64,000 nucleotides of DNA from Helichrysum umbraculigerum (GCA_949592205.1 CATIUR010000006.1:11673001-11737000), one strand, 5' to 3'. Positions 21,417-32,683 are shown, counted from the first letter of the stretch. Notes: generated from the letters alone by a model not told the origin. Translations and numbers: made by a program.

Positions 21417-22979
21417 TGATGTCGCTTATGAAAGCGCGTCTTGTTTTACAATTTATAAATAGAAATACCTAATAAATACTTTCAAGCAACCAGGCAAGAA
21501 TACCCGATCAATTGTAAATATAGATTTGGTAAGTCAGATTCGAACACATGGAAATGGTGGAATATTTAAAATAAAAATTAACAATTAACTAGAAAGCAGT
21601 AAATGTGGGGGGCGTTTTAGTTCCGTACGAACATTTGTTTAGAAAACATTTAATTAAAATAAACAAACTTAAATAAAACTTTAAATTAAAATAATAAATA
21701 AATAATAACAATAAATCCTAATTGGAAGGAATAAGTAATTGTATAGTTAATGTCACTTAGATTCATATTTCCCGATTTATTACGTATTGATTATCTAATT
21801 GTGATTCTTTTAGATCAACTTAATACCAAATTCTTCAATGAATACTAAGTCGAATGTGAATTAGCCAACGTTTTGGGTCCAACTAATTCCTATAATCTAG
21901 GGTCCAACATGAAACACTGGTTCCAATGTCACAAGATGATTAGTCAATTGTGTGCCTTTCCCTAAATTATGCATTAAACATTCACAACTCATTATAATTA
22001 ACTCTATGGTATGACTCAACAATACCCAATAAATAACTTATTGTCTTATTCATTTTAAAGTAGATAATTTTTGTATACTCGACTTATCAGACTCAACGTA
22101 TTTAGTGATAGTCCAAAACCCTAAGGTAGTACTAGCAATAATCAATAATCTTAAAGGAACTCAATCTCATTAAAATTATTAATCACGTGAACAACAATAA
22201 TAACTAGTTACCAATAAACAAGTGTCCACGAGCAATATAACAGTTTTCAATTAAATAACTTAGTCAATACGCAATTATAATCGTTCAATAATCATAATCT
22301 AAATTAAATTAACTACACAATCACTTTGGATATTCAACTCATCATCAAAACAATATATATCAGATTCAATAAATCAAATTCTTCAACGAAATAAAGAAAC
22401 GAAGTTTACCGAATCGATTAACGACAAACTACGAAAGATTAAAGCGAATTTTCCTCGATCTTTAGCTTCCGTACCTCCAAAATATTCCTACTTTACGAAA
22501 TATAAACCCTACAGACGAATTTTACCTACTGAAAACGAAAAACCATCGAAAACTATCGTTTTAGGGTTAAAACCGCGTTTTTATACTTTCTGGAATTTTG
22601 ATCCATACGGCGTATGGATTTCCATACGGCGTATGGATTGAATTCAAGCCCAGCCCAAGTGCGCGTAGCCTGGGCCTCCTGCGCCACAATCCATACGGCG
22701 TATGGATTTCCATACGGCGTATGGATTGGATTTCCAGCCGGATTCTTCACTTTTCTTCATTTCTTCTTTTCTTCGGCTTTGACTTCACATATTTCTTCAA
22801 ATATGCATCATTTAGCTCTTTTATTGACTGTTTTCCATTCTTTCTTCATAAACGCTCTATTTCCACATCTAATTGCAAATATGAACGAAATCAATATCTA
22901 TTCTTAACAAAATGCAATAAAAACATTCAAGAATAGGGGTAAAATACTACTGAAATATAGTACTTTTGAGCGTTGATCA
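21417..22979 (-). repeat. Athila-2 5' LTR
   Basis: 1563 bp; 18 bp longer than its partner because of one extra palindrome unit. Palindromes lie at 22601-22619, 22622-22638, 22689-22707 and 22710-22726, with the TATA word at 22578-22585. Confidence 0.92.
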
Positions 22980-22984
22980 CGCGT

Positions 22985-23167
22985 CGTTACAATTGCTCCC
23001 CGATGATTATTTTCTTCCAGATCTAAATATACTCCAATTACTTGCGCATAATAATCCAAGATCTATATTTCGCAAGAACTTAAATCTAACCATTAACAAC
23101 CAATCTTGATCATGCTTTCATATGTTATCGTTCCTAAATCTTCAAACGATGAAGCTCTGATACCAGT
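22985..23167 (-). mobile_element. Element A, internal piece 3 with Met primer site
   Basis: It aligns with 26700-26850 of element B (CCCCGATGATTAT). It ends with the primer site TGGTATCAGAGC in RNA sense (23165-23154), complementary to initiator tRNA-Met, two bases before the LTR. That makes this the 5' end of a minus-strand Copia-type element. Confidence 0.75.
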
Positions 23168-23678
23168 TGTTAATAATTGTAGTGGAAACATCTAACTAAG
23201 AACAACCTATTGTTGGCAAAAATCAAACCCAAACAACGCTCGTGTAATCGCATTACACCTAAAAACAATAAACGCATAAATAATAGCAAACCTAGAAATT
23301 AAAACAAAGCCAAAAGATAAATAATCAAACAATGCTACACAAGAATTTAACGTGGTTATGTCCAATCTTCAACTTGGAGATTTTGTTTAGTGCACTGGGC
23401 CAAACTAGAGAGTTTATGTATATTAATTTGGAACCAAAGGATTACATTTACACAGGGTTAACTTAAATAGGAACTAAGTAACTTAGAGAACAAGCTAAAC
23501 AAAAAAACTCCCTGGCCGCATGGAAATCACGTCCCAAAACCACAAATCGCACCGCAATCTATATCTTGCAAATTGAGTCACGATCCCATCTGATCGAGTC
23601 GCGATCTAGCTTATGCCCACTAAAACACGAGATCTTGCATCCACTACACAATATTTAATCTTCACGGTATTCCCAACA
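23168..23678 (-). repeat. Element A 5' LTR
   Basis: About 511 bp, TGTTAATAATTG to CCCAACA. The core from ACAACGC to the AATCTTCAC end resembles the element B LTRs, including the AACTTGGAGATT word, at reduced identity. Remnants of CpG words (TCGCGA) lie around 23540-23610. The 3' LTR is beyond the left edge. Confidence 0.65.
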
Positions 23679-23812
23679 CACGACCCATCCCGCGTATGCA
23701 TATCCTTCTATTGCTCAATAAGTGTATATCAACCTTTTGCTTCAATGAGCTGTAAACGCATAACATGAATATAATATATAATAACAACCAACCAAATTAA
23801 TCACAACATCAA

Positions 23813-23961
23813 TAATTACATGGTCGGTCCCTATGGTTTACACACTTTCGAAGGACTGAACACGCAACAATAATCGACTTTTTGGACTGTGTATGCAAAA
23901 AAAAAGAGTACAAGGACTGACGGTGCGAATACGTGTAAACCATAGGAACCTCATGCAATTA
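23813..23961. mobile_element. MITE-like inverted-repeat element
   Basis: About 149 bp with roughly 30-base inverted ends; the best part is GGTCCCTATGGTTTACAC (23826-23843) against its complement at 23933-23950. The middle has an A run and no ORF. The target duplication is not clear, so superfamily is open. The 130 bp on its left (23679-23812) are AT-rich with nothing recognised. Confidence 0.55.
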
Positions 23962-23965
23962 ACTC

Positions 23966-24610
23966 TTAAAAAATAATACTTGTAAAGCTACTTAACTTGT
24001 CATATCTGTGATCGGTATACGATTTTGTCCCAAGGTAACTCGCGTATTTTTGCTTCCTTCGATTCTCGGTATACACATCGGAGCGTTTTATGTTTATTTC
24101 TGACAAGTTTGCAATACTAGTCCTACTTTGCAAGTTCCATGTTGAGTGGTGGGTCTTGTCTAATACGTATGGGATCCTCAAACCACACTCGCTTCTAACC
24201 TATTTGATCTTAAACTTGTATTTTCGATCTCCGTATGTCTCAGCACATAGAGCTGTTACCCCATTTATGACTTTCTCACTATAGGGCCATCCAAGTGGGT
24301 TCCATGTCAAAGTAAGTCTACAATTAAAAGAAATAGATAGGGATTGTTATTTTTTATGTACATATTTACAACAATATATTAAAGAAGTTCACTTTTATTT
24401 GACGTCAACTAGTTGTTTGTCCTCCTCAGGTACTTTTTCCCATGTTGTGTAGTGTAAGGGGACTATTTCACCAACAAGTGATCCAACTAAAGTAACCAAG
24501 TCTTTTCCATTCGGCCCAATAGGTCGTCCAGTCGCTTCTTTTGCAGCGGTATGAAACATGATCGACAATGAACTCTGGTCGTTCGAATTCCATGATCATT
24601 GGTTGAGAGT
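23966..24610 (-). pseudogene. Plant transposase-type gene fragment (Ptta/En/Spm-like)
   Basis: Reading the minus strand in shifting frames gives GRPIGPNGKDLVTLVGSLVG, then VPEEDKQLVD (about 24550-24400). Next comes an intron-like AT-rich stretch ending TTTTAATTGTAG, then NGVTALCAETYGDRKYKFK, then IANLSEINIKRSDVYTENRR with the following KQKYASYLGTKSY (23966-24181). This order (G-x-P-I-G-P-N, V-P-x-x-x-K, Y-K-F-K, N-x-x-N-R-x-K-Q and G-x-K-S-Y) fits the plant transposase domain found with En/Spm CACTA genes. Frames are broken and no catalytic part is present. Element B lies directly on its upstream side, so it may be cut by it. Confidence 0.55.
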
Positions 24611-24614
24611 AGAA

Positions 24615-25084
24615 TGTTAGGAATTTAGGACCCAAACAACGCACACAATTGAACAAAATTGCACCCACAACAATAAACGAATAACCAATTGCTAACAAAG
24701 CAATTAAACAAGCAAGCAAGATAAATAACCATGATATGAGAATGTAAACGACACAAGGATTTAACATGGTTATATCCAATCTCCAACTTGGAGATTGGTT
24801 TATTCCACGGGGCCAAACCGAAAGTATTTTGTCTATTAAATTCGTACCAAGGGTTTACAATATATAGGAAGTGCAAAACTTGCGAAACAAGAAATCCTGG
24901 CCAAGTTCGCGTCGTGACCACCAAACTTCACGTCACGAAGTCCTAGATCGCAAAACGATCTCCCCTCATCGAGCATTGAAGTCTTCAATCAAAAACTAAT
25001 CGCATTACGACCAACACTCATCGCGTGGCAAACTCTCCCCTGCGACCGAAACTCAATTTCATTTTTTAATCTTCACACTCAACA
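24615..25084 (-). repeat. Element B 3' LTR
   Basis: TGTTAGGAATTTAGG to CACTCAACA. In RNA sense a CpG-rich block (about 25050-24905) lies just upstream of a TATATATTG word near 24860. The palindrome ACTTCGCGTCGCGAAGT of the other LTR has decayed here to a form with two CG-to-CA changes (24925-24941). Confidence 0.75.
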
Positions 25085-26850
25085 ATCTCCCACTTGAAGA
25101 TTCAACCACCCAACTCTTAACCCTTCTCAATTTCGTCCCTTCACCAATGTCACCCGTTCTAACCTACCAGTACTGCTGAAATACCATTCGAGACATGGCG
25201 TTTGACCACACAGAGTCAAAAGACTTTCGATACAAAGTTACCCGAACATAGATCATGAAACTGGGACCACTCTCTGAACATCATCATCTTCTAGGCCCAA
25301 GAAGATTCGTTGAAGTGTGCAACGATTCCAACCACAAGATTCTATCAGGAAGACAACTGCCTCTTCAATTCCTTACTTATAGTCACATCCGATCCTGCCA
25401 CCGATATGTAATCGACCACCCGTACAAATTTTGTCTATCCGATTTTCCTTCCCAACAATCTAAAAATTGCTGATAGAACTAACACAACATCAAGGTTTAT
25501 CCGTAAGAACGCAGTCACAACCTTGAAATCTACTTCTGCACCATTCGCTTTCCTGCTGGTACACCGACCCAAAACATAACTACGGTTTCAATGAACACAT
25601 CTTCTCCCACTCAGCTTGCTCCCACTATATGGATCTAAATAATAATCACGGCTCTCTTGAGAAGACTCTGGTTCATAATACATAGGCAGTCGCAAATTAC
25701 TTTGCCATTGGAGAGTAAACAACAAAGATCTGAACGCTCTAGTATTGCCCAGAATTCGCACACTAATCTTGTAGAAACTGAGATCCAACATTTGCAAACC
25801 AATCTCCAAATCTCCCACTAGCTTCGATACTTCTATTGGTTACGGAACTCCCAAGAGTTTCTGATATTCTCAACAATATCTCGAAAGCTCACTAGGACTT
25901 ACAAGATTATCCACCTCTACCCCACTTGAAATTTCCCAATCGGTTCTCCAAGAAGATGCACCCGAGCATTGAACCTAACTCATCAACCGATACCCGAGCC
26001 CAGGAAATCGCGTTACATCCGGCTTCTTCTACATATTAACCAATAATCACAAGTGTGCAAGCTCTAACATGTCTAATCATTCCAAGAACATGAAATACTC
26101 GACCAAAAATCATGGTCTCCCGTTTCAACGCGCAAACGATAACAAAAATCCATATGACACTCATCACTATCGATTACCAAAACATAATTGGTACCGTTTA
26201 TTACCCATCTACACAAATTGAGAAAACCATCCTCTTGAGCACCGTAACAAACCTCACATCTTAGTATAACCCAGTCAGTATCAATGAAGGTTCCGAGACG
26301 TCACTTCCCTACACTCGCACCATCAAACGTCCTCTCATTATCGTCTCGCAAGAGAAGAAATGCACTAACATTCATCCCTTCTTTGCACGGAATCACAAAG
26401 AATGATGAACCCGAATTCATAACCCCGGATTCCACAAAACCCTCTCCGTAATAAATCAACAATCAAACCCGATCACTGACTCCATTACCGCCGTCGCGAA
26501 TAATTACCATCACAACGTGACCGGCCTCCCGCCGTGTCGTCACGTCACAACCCACAAGAAAAACTCTAACCCGTTTGATCTAGAATTCAACTCACCGAGC
26601 ACATAAACTTTGCTCGCTGAGTTCTTCGCGATCCAACAAAAAACGAGTCAGGCGATCTCGATAACATGTTCCAACAAATTCTAATTGTGTCGTTCTAACC
26701 GTTCCCCCGATGATTATCTTCAACCGAATCTAGATCCACTGTGATTATCTGGCCACAATAACCCCAGCTCTCTATCTTCCAATAAAACCCTAACCATCAA
26801 TAAACCATCTTGATCGTACTTCCATCTGCCATTGTTCTCGATCGCTCAAC

Positions 26851-27300
26851 CTAGACCCAAACAATGCACACAATTGAACACAATTGCACCCACAACAATA
26901 AACGAATAACCAATTGCTAACAAAGCAATTAAACAAGCAAACAATATAAATAAACGTGATATGAGAATGTGAACGACACAAGGATTTAATGAGGTTATGT
27001 CCAATCTCCAACTTGGAGATTGGTTTAGTCCATGGGGCCAAACCGAGAGTATTTTTTCTATTAAATTCGTAACAAGGGTTTACAATACATAGGGGTTACA
27101 ATATATAGGAAGTGCAAAGCAAGAAATCCTGGCCGACTCAAAGTCGCGTCACGACCACCATACTTCGCGTCGCGAAGTCCTAGATCGCGCATCGAAGTCT
27201 GCAATCAAAAACCTGATCGCGTTGCGACGAACACTCGTCGCGTGACGAACTCTCCCTGCAACCAAAACTCGATTTCATTGTTTAATCTTTACACTCAATA
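26851..27300 (-). repeat. Element B 5' LTR, truncated
   Basis: It lacks its first bases and the primer site (junction CTCAAC|CTAGACCC near 26850) and ends ACTCAATA. It keeps the odd palindrome ACTTCGCGTCGCGAAGT at 27162-27178 and further CpG dyads to 27260, upstream in RNA sense of TATATTG near 27104-27111. Confidence 0.7.
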
Positions 27301-27318
27301 TATAAAATACTAAGTAAA

Positions 27319-27690
27319 TGTTGTTGGTGTATGATTCCAATTTTCTAAAATAGTGAGAGTTGGAGAGCAATTTATCTAATTAGGACTTTTATTTATAATC
27401 TAATTAGGAATTAGGAATGATTTGGTGCTACCTATATAAATAAGAGTTGTATGTAGGATTTTTTTGAGGTTGCGAGAAAATAGACGTTCAATGAGAATCG
27501 ATTTGTGAGTCTCCCTTCCATACCCGTGTATTTTTGTGATATCTTTCATCTATAGTCGATTTTAAGCGGGACCATAGTCCTGTGGTTTTTACTCTCAATT
27601 GAGAGTCATTCCACGATAAAACTTTTATTTTTTTTGTTTTTTCAGTTTCGTGTGTTTATTATTATCTATATATTAGTTATGTGATTTCTT
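27319..27690 (+). repeat. Copia LTR-like remnant
   Basis: Starts TGTTGGTGTATGATTCC and contains a TATATAAATAAG box (about 27432) and the sequence GGTTTTTACTCTCAATTGAG near 27580, followed by TTCCACGATAAAAC. That arrangement is typical of the R/U5 part of plant Copia LTRs. The right boundary is uncertain, and no primer site or partner LTR follows, so it is at best a decayed solo LTR. Confidence 0.4.
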
Positions 27691-28480
27691 GCCGTGGTGA
27701 TGATCGATCGCAATAAATGCTTGGAGGCAACTATTGATCTGATAAACCAATTACCTGCTGATCTCTCCAAGCCTGGCTTCTTATTATGCTCTCTACTAAG
27801 ATGAAATGAATTTAGGATATTGGATTATACAGATCTTCATATATTTTGGGAACCTTGTAAGTTTTGATGATCCCTGTAGCACTACTTACACGCCCTCGGT
27901 CACTTAATGAAGTTGTATGTATGTTGTTGCATTGGATGATCTTGTTTTCCCATTTCCTTTGGTCACTCATTATCTTCAGATTAGCAAGGAAAAACTTCAT
28001 TCATGGTCATACTGTCGTTTTAAGCCATCTGCTAATGCCGAGTGCGATATTTCTATATGATTTGTAGCATAAACGAGAACATGATTCTTGTGCAATTTTT
28101 CGACCCGAAATGCTGATAGAAATTGAATCTAATTGTTTTCTGGCTTGTTTTTTGTACAAGCTACATCAAATGTGTCAACTATCAAAATGTGAACAAACTA
28201 TGAGGTTCGATTTGTCTGCTACGACTTTTGCTCACTCTTTTAAGGATGTGAAACTTTTAAGATTTGTCTGCTACGACAGCAGTAACTTCTGCTCACTCTT
28301 TGAAGCATATAACAAATCCTTAGAAAATTGGCATTTACTTACGCAAGTGTTGGACCATTTCCAATCTATGACAAATGTTTTGATGGTGCTAGAGTAAAAG
28401 TGAAACAACGAAAACTAAATACATAGAAATTTGGTACACAATTAATCAACATAGCTATGAACTTACATGTGGATAGTTTT
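27691..28480. other. Spacer downstream of the P450 gene
   Basis: AT-rich, no convincing gene. A short open stretch at about 27700-27790 (NKCLEATIDLINQLPADLSK) could be an exon relic but I cannot place it. The word GATTTGTCTGCTACGAC occurs twice (about 28207 and 28260) with similar flanks, a small local duplication. Confidence 0.5.
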
Positions 28481-28484
28481 GTTT

Positions 28485-28490
28485 TTTATT
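28485..28490 (-). terminator. Polyadenylation signal of the P450 gene
   Basis: AATAAA in gene sense, about 95 bases past the stop codon. The placement fits a plant 3' UTR. Confidence 0.5.
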
Positions 28491-28582
28491 ATATGACTCT
28501 CGAACGCCATTACCAGAATTTAATCACAACACATTTTAGTTATCTCGAGAGGATCTTAACCATATGGTTTAGTCTTACAAAA

Positions 28583-30412
28583 TTACGCGTAGAGGCTTAC
28601 ATCGTGCAACCTTTGAGATGGGATAGCAATGAGTGGTTTACTTTTCTTCAGCGTAATGCCAAATTTTTCAGAAAAGTCATGTTGTTCACCTTCGGGCAGA
28701 TGCCATTCAAAAGAGTGCAAGAGTGAAGCCACGATATAGATTTGCATTATCTCGGCAATTGGAAGACCTGGACACATTCTTCTTCCTGATCCAAATGGCA
28801 AGAACTTAAAGTTGTTTCCATTGTAATCACAATTGTTTGTCCCATCGTAAGTCAAGAACCTCTCTGGATTGAACTCCAATGGATTATCCCAGTATCGAGG
28901 ATCCCGATGGATGGACCAAGCATTCAGAAAGACGTTACAGCCCTCTGGAATGGTGTATCCGCCAACCGTGCAATCTTGACTTGGAACCCGAGGCATTAGG
29001 AGAGGGCCTACAGGGTGTAACCGGATTGTTTCCTTAATAGTTGCCTCTAGGTATTGTAATTTCACGAGATGAGATTCTTCGACAATATTGTTCACTCCTA
29101 CAATATCCGCCAGTTCTTCCTGAATCCTTTTCATAACTTTAGGATTTTTGATAATCTCAGCCATTGCCCATTCTATGAATGTAGCGCCTGTCTCTGTTCC
29201 TCCAATCAAAGCATCCTGATACAACTTAGTGGTCAATGTTTGAAATCTATATGTACAATATATATATTTAGACTGAAGTCTAAATCTAGGGCTCTGGTGT
29301 GTTCAATTGTCATTTTGTATAGTATAATACATACAATATATATTTATAACATATTGATATGTAATGAACTAAACCCACAGGATATGAAGAATGTATGAAA
29401 CTTTATATGAGTCAATCTTTATTTTAGAACTGGAATAATGAAGCTTAGGAAATACCAGGAGAAGAGCCTTTATTTGGTTGATGTTAAATGATGTTGCATC
29501 ATTTTTGTCATTGACCTCCAATAAGATTTGAAGGAAATCTTTCTTTCTTGAATCCCCAAATCCATCGCCTAACATTTTGGAGTTAAATTTGACTCTGTTT
29601 TCAATAATTTTTTCGAAAACAAGATCCACCTTATTAATTTGCGTCTTCATGCCACGCGCGACCCCTTGTAGATCAAACCAAGCAAGAATAGGGAAGACAT
29701 CAGACAAGTTCGGTTGTGCAAGATACTCCAAGATCTTCGAAGACACCTGCAGCAACTCAGTTTCAAGATGGATATCTTCCACCCCTTCATCTGATGAGTT
29801 CCAAACCATTCTTCTTAGGACTTTCGCCTCTGTCAAGAAAGAAATATCGCCAATGTTGACTTTTGTACCGATTTTACTAAAAACATCCTTGATGGTTTTC
29901 CTAACTTCTTCCTTTCGATAATAACCAGAAGCTTCAAGATGTTTGTTGTTTAGAACCTCCTGGGCAAATATCTTACGAAGCTTACGCCAGTTTTCTGAAA
30001 AAGTCATGTCTTGGGCTCCGTAACTAACTATTGAGGCAGAGATTGTTAAGTCACGGTTAGCAAACACAACGTCGTGGTCACGGACAACCTCCTTTACTAA
30101 TTCCGGGGTGTTTATCACGACATGAAGTTTATTTCCAATATAGAACTTGAATATCGGGCCGTAAGTGTGAGCCATGTGGGTGAACTGTTTGTGCAAGTCA
30201 GTCTTAAGAAATGGAAGGTATCCAAGAACTGGCAACCTAGGGGGACCTGGTGGCAGTGGTGGTGAGGTGCTCGTCGAAGGTCTCAACTTGTACCATAAAA
30301 TAGCAGAAATCACTATTACTGAAATGGTAACCAGTAGTACTGGAGTAACCTCATATTTGATGATGCTCATCACTCCCCCCCACCATATTTCATAGCTGTT
30401 TAGTTGTTCCAT
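28583..30412 (-). CDS. Cytochrome P450, CYP706-like
   Basis: Two exons, 30412-29456 and 29215-28583, joined by a 240-bp phase-0 intron (donor CTG|GTATTT, acceptor TATCAG|GAT), giving 529 residues, normal for the family. Start chosen at MEQLNSYE (AAAATGG context); the upstream in-frame Met at 30439 would put nine odd residues before the anchor. Membrane anchor about residues 22-43; proline hinge PPLPPGPPRLP; I-helix GGTETG at 324-329; KETIR (ExxR) at 380-384; PERF at 436-439; heme loop FGSGRRMCPG with Cys 467. All core motifs are intact. The protein would sit on the ER, take electrons from P450 reductase and oxidise a small molecule. The CYP706 call comes from overall wording (for example LNNKHLEASGYYR, FPILAWFDLQG, SLLHSFEWHLPEGE); known members act on terpenoids or phenylpropanoids. 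The substrate cannot be told. Confidence 0.92.
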
Positions 30413-30420
30413 TTTGGCTA

Positions 30421-30900
30421 ATGGTAACTGTAGATACAATATAAGTAAATGGTTACATATATAGACTGGGTAAACATGCCTTATAATTCCTTATAAAAAG
30501 TATATACCTGGTGGCTGGTCATGTGAGTACGTACAAATAATGACTTTAGTGATTTGAAATATATCAAACTATAAAATCGACATTCATAGTTTTTAACGAA
30601 TTATTCGAGTTTTCATTGTGCGTAAATTACACAATGTAACGAACTTTTACTTTAATGATAAATTTACGTATTTTGGTAACGTGACAAGTTATAAAAATAA
30701 CACGTGACACTTTTTATAGATGACACGTCACAAAAATGGAATAACTTACATACAATAGCATAGTATAAATGTCATACTTTACGATACGTTTATTTGATAC
30801 ATTGTGATGCAACACTTAATCCTAGAATAATATAAGTGAATGGTTAGTCCCTGTAACATGTGTTATAATTTCTTATAAGAATTTATAGCTGTCATGCTAT
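30421..30900 (-). promoter_or_regulatory. P450 upstream region with duplicated core and ACGT boxes
   Basis: The core segment (about 30437-30500, with ATATAAGTAAATGGTTA and CTTATAATTCCTTATAA) recurs in diverged form at about 30827-30900 (ATATAAGTGAATGGTTAG, TTATAATTTCTTATAAG). Between them are a G-box CACGTG (30701-30706) and TGACACGTCA (30721-30730), bZIP-type sites about 290-320 bp before the ATG. Regulation by stress or ABA-type bZIPs is possible but inferred. Confidence 0.4.
30457..30464 (-). promoter_or_regulatory. TATA box of the P450 gene
   Basis: CTATATATG in gene sense, 45-52 bases before the ATG, which would give a leader of only about 15-25 bases. It is the closest TATA word upstream. 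Confidence 0.45.
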
Positions 30901-31889
30901 ACAAGATCGGTAGTCAATCAAGTTGGCCGGCAATGTATTATTTACTCCATATTATTTTAGCAACGAGTCTAAATCTGACTTAGTATTGTTAGCGACCCAG
31001 ATTTTGACCCGACCCGAATAATGTATGACGGAAGCGGAATATTAAAAATAAGTGGCATGTAATACATTTGACGTGACATTTGATATGAGCCAAAAGCAAA
31101 TCGAAATATTTTTTCTCTCTCATAACTCTTTCACTTCATCTTACTGGTACACCGATAAAATTTTATAAAATTTTGTGGCTTAATCATTTCTCAAATAATA
31201 AGAGTGGGTAAGGCCTGGAGCTGTATAACAATGACTCAATTATTGGTAGCGTTTGACTTTTCTAAATGTTGATATTTTGGATGAAAGACTTGAAATAACC
31301 ATAAAATTGCTGCTTTTACTTGATTGCTTCTTTATTTTTCTGTGTTATTGCATAACAACGTACGGAGTACTTCTTTATATTTTTTGACAGCTAAATACAT
31401 ATCGATTGAGTAATGAAAAAAAGCATCCTTAAAATATGCAAAATTAACATGTCAAAGCACGTCATTCTTGTTTTTTCCTCGAACACAGGCTAAGTCCAAT
31501 TAGTCATGAGTATTAATTTTAAGTTGTTTAAATACATTATTAATCTTTTAATTACTTTAATCATGTATAATGGGGTTTGGTTAGGTCAACATGGATATAG
31601 GTTATTGTTCTGTTAAAAAAAAATCTATGAAATGAAATTCAGTTTAGAACTTTTTTATACGCCTTAAACCCTTTTGTCACTTATCGTACAATAGTTGTAT
31701 TATTCAATTACCTAACTAATTATCAATTGTATACTATATACACTTTGACTATTTCATCCAATAATAAAAATTAGTTCTATTAGCTAGCAAATTTATATTC
31801 CTTCTGTCCTTAATTATATTCGGCATTCGGCATTTCATTGATGTTGAGTTCTAACGCATGAATTTCATCATTATCAACAAATTTATCAT
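30901..31889. other. Intergenic spacer
   Basis: AT-rich DNA. I found no ORF with recognisable content, no RNA gene and no clear repeat end. Confidence 0.6.
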
Positions 31890-31898
31890 CATTGAAAA

Positions 31899-32284
31899 GG
31901 GTTTTTTGCCGAAAAAGAAGTCGATAATTCTCATTTTTGTGTTTTGGGGTATCAAATATTCCTAACTTTTTAAAATGAACAACTTATTTGAAAATTATGT
32001 TTAAAGGGTATAAGGCTAAAAAGTTCGGAATATTTGATACCCGAAAATACGCTAATGTCGGTGAAACGGTTAATATAACATAGATCGGACAATGATTAAA
32101 TGCTTCTTTGGGAAAAACGAGAATTATTGACTCCTTTTTCGGCCAAAGAACGGTCGATTAATTTGATACCGATACCATTTAATCATCATTTTCAAATAAG
32201 TTGTTCATTTTAAAAAGTTAGGAATATTTGATACCCCAAAACACAAAAATGAGAATTATTGACTCCTTTTTCGGCAATAAACCC
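31899..32284. mobile_element. Mutator-type MITE with long terminal inverted repeats
   Basis: 386 bp flanked by a perfect 9-bp duplication CATTGAAAA (31890-31898 and 32285-32293), the length typical of Mutator elements. Inverted ends of about 105 bp begin GGGTTT(T/A)TTGCCG and include TGGGGTATCAAATATTCC. The middle has further partial copies of the ends (GGAATATTTGATACCC, GAGAATTATTGACTCC), so the element grew by internal duplication. No ORF; moved in trans. Confidence 0.85.
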
Positions 32285-32461
32285 CATTGAAAATAAAAGT
32301 ATATATCAACGAAAACTTTAGTTAAACCTCAAAGAAAAAATATATATTATTTCAAACCTAATAAATTAGAGCATGCATATTCTCATATAGTTCTAGTTAG
32401 AACCTCTGGCTATATAGTAATGTGGTACTTAGTGAAGCCGACTATCGGTAAAAGTGCAACT

Positions 32462-32683
32462 CACTACAACAGAAACAGGCAACCCGACGGAATTTTGCGA
32501 CAGAAACCAATATGTGGCAAATTTGCGACGCATTTGTCACACTTTTGCCACGATATCAAGTAAGAAAAAAAGTCAAATGCTTGACTAACTTTTGTGACGA
32601 ATTTGTGTCAATTTTGCGATGGTTAATAAGAAGTCAAATTGTTGAGTATATTTAGTGACATACTAGTGTCTGATTGTGACGAC

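Larger units (their letters stand above)
14071..22979 (-). mobile_element. Athila-2, two-ORF derivative without gag-pol
   Basis: 8909 bp with LTRs 14071-15615 and 21417-22979 and target duplication CGCGT (14066-14070 and 22980-22984). Primer site, polypurine tract, 3' hairpins and terminal bases all match Athila-1, but no Gag, protease, RT or integrase is present. Instead there is a 404-codon unknown ORF just after the primer site and an ATHILA ORF-1-like gene with two stops. I count about 18 LTR substitutions plus an 18-bp gain of one palindrome unit, so it is older than Athila-1. It must have been mobilised with proteins supplied in trans, Athila-1 relatives being obvious candidates. Confidence 0.9.
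24615..27300 (-). mobile_element. Copia-type non-coding element B (LARD-like)
   Basis: LTRs at 24615-25084 (complete, 470 bp) and about 26851-27300 (left end deleted along with the primer site). In RNA sense the tract TTCAAGTGGGAGATTG abuts the complete LTR, so the element is minus-strand. The 1.77-kb interior has no ORF beyond 100 codons and no Gag or Pol motifs, but is similar to element A, so a non-coding family was mobilised as such. Possible mutated target duplication TAGAA (24610-24614) and TATAA (27301-27305). Confidence 0.7.

Noticed and set aside
24468..24924. Minus-strand frames of about 100 codons with hydrophobic stretches (also 26790-27041)
   Set aside because: They lie in element B LTR sequence and recur because the LTR recurs; the hydrophobic look comes from AT-rich DNA.
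28457..29921. Plus-strand frames over the P450 gene
   Set aside because: Antisense to a gene with intact motifs and splice sites; no independent support.
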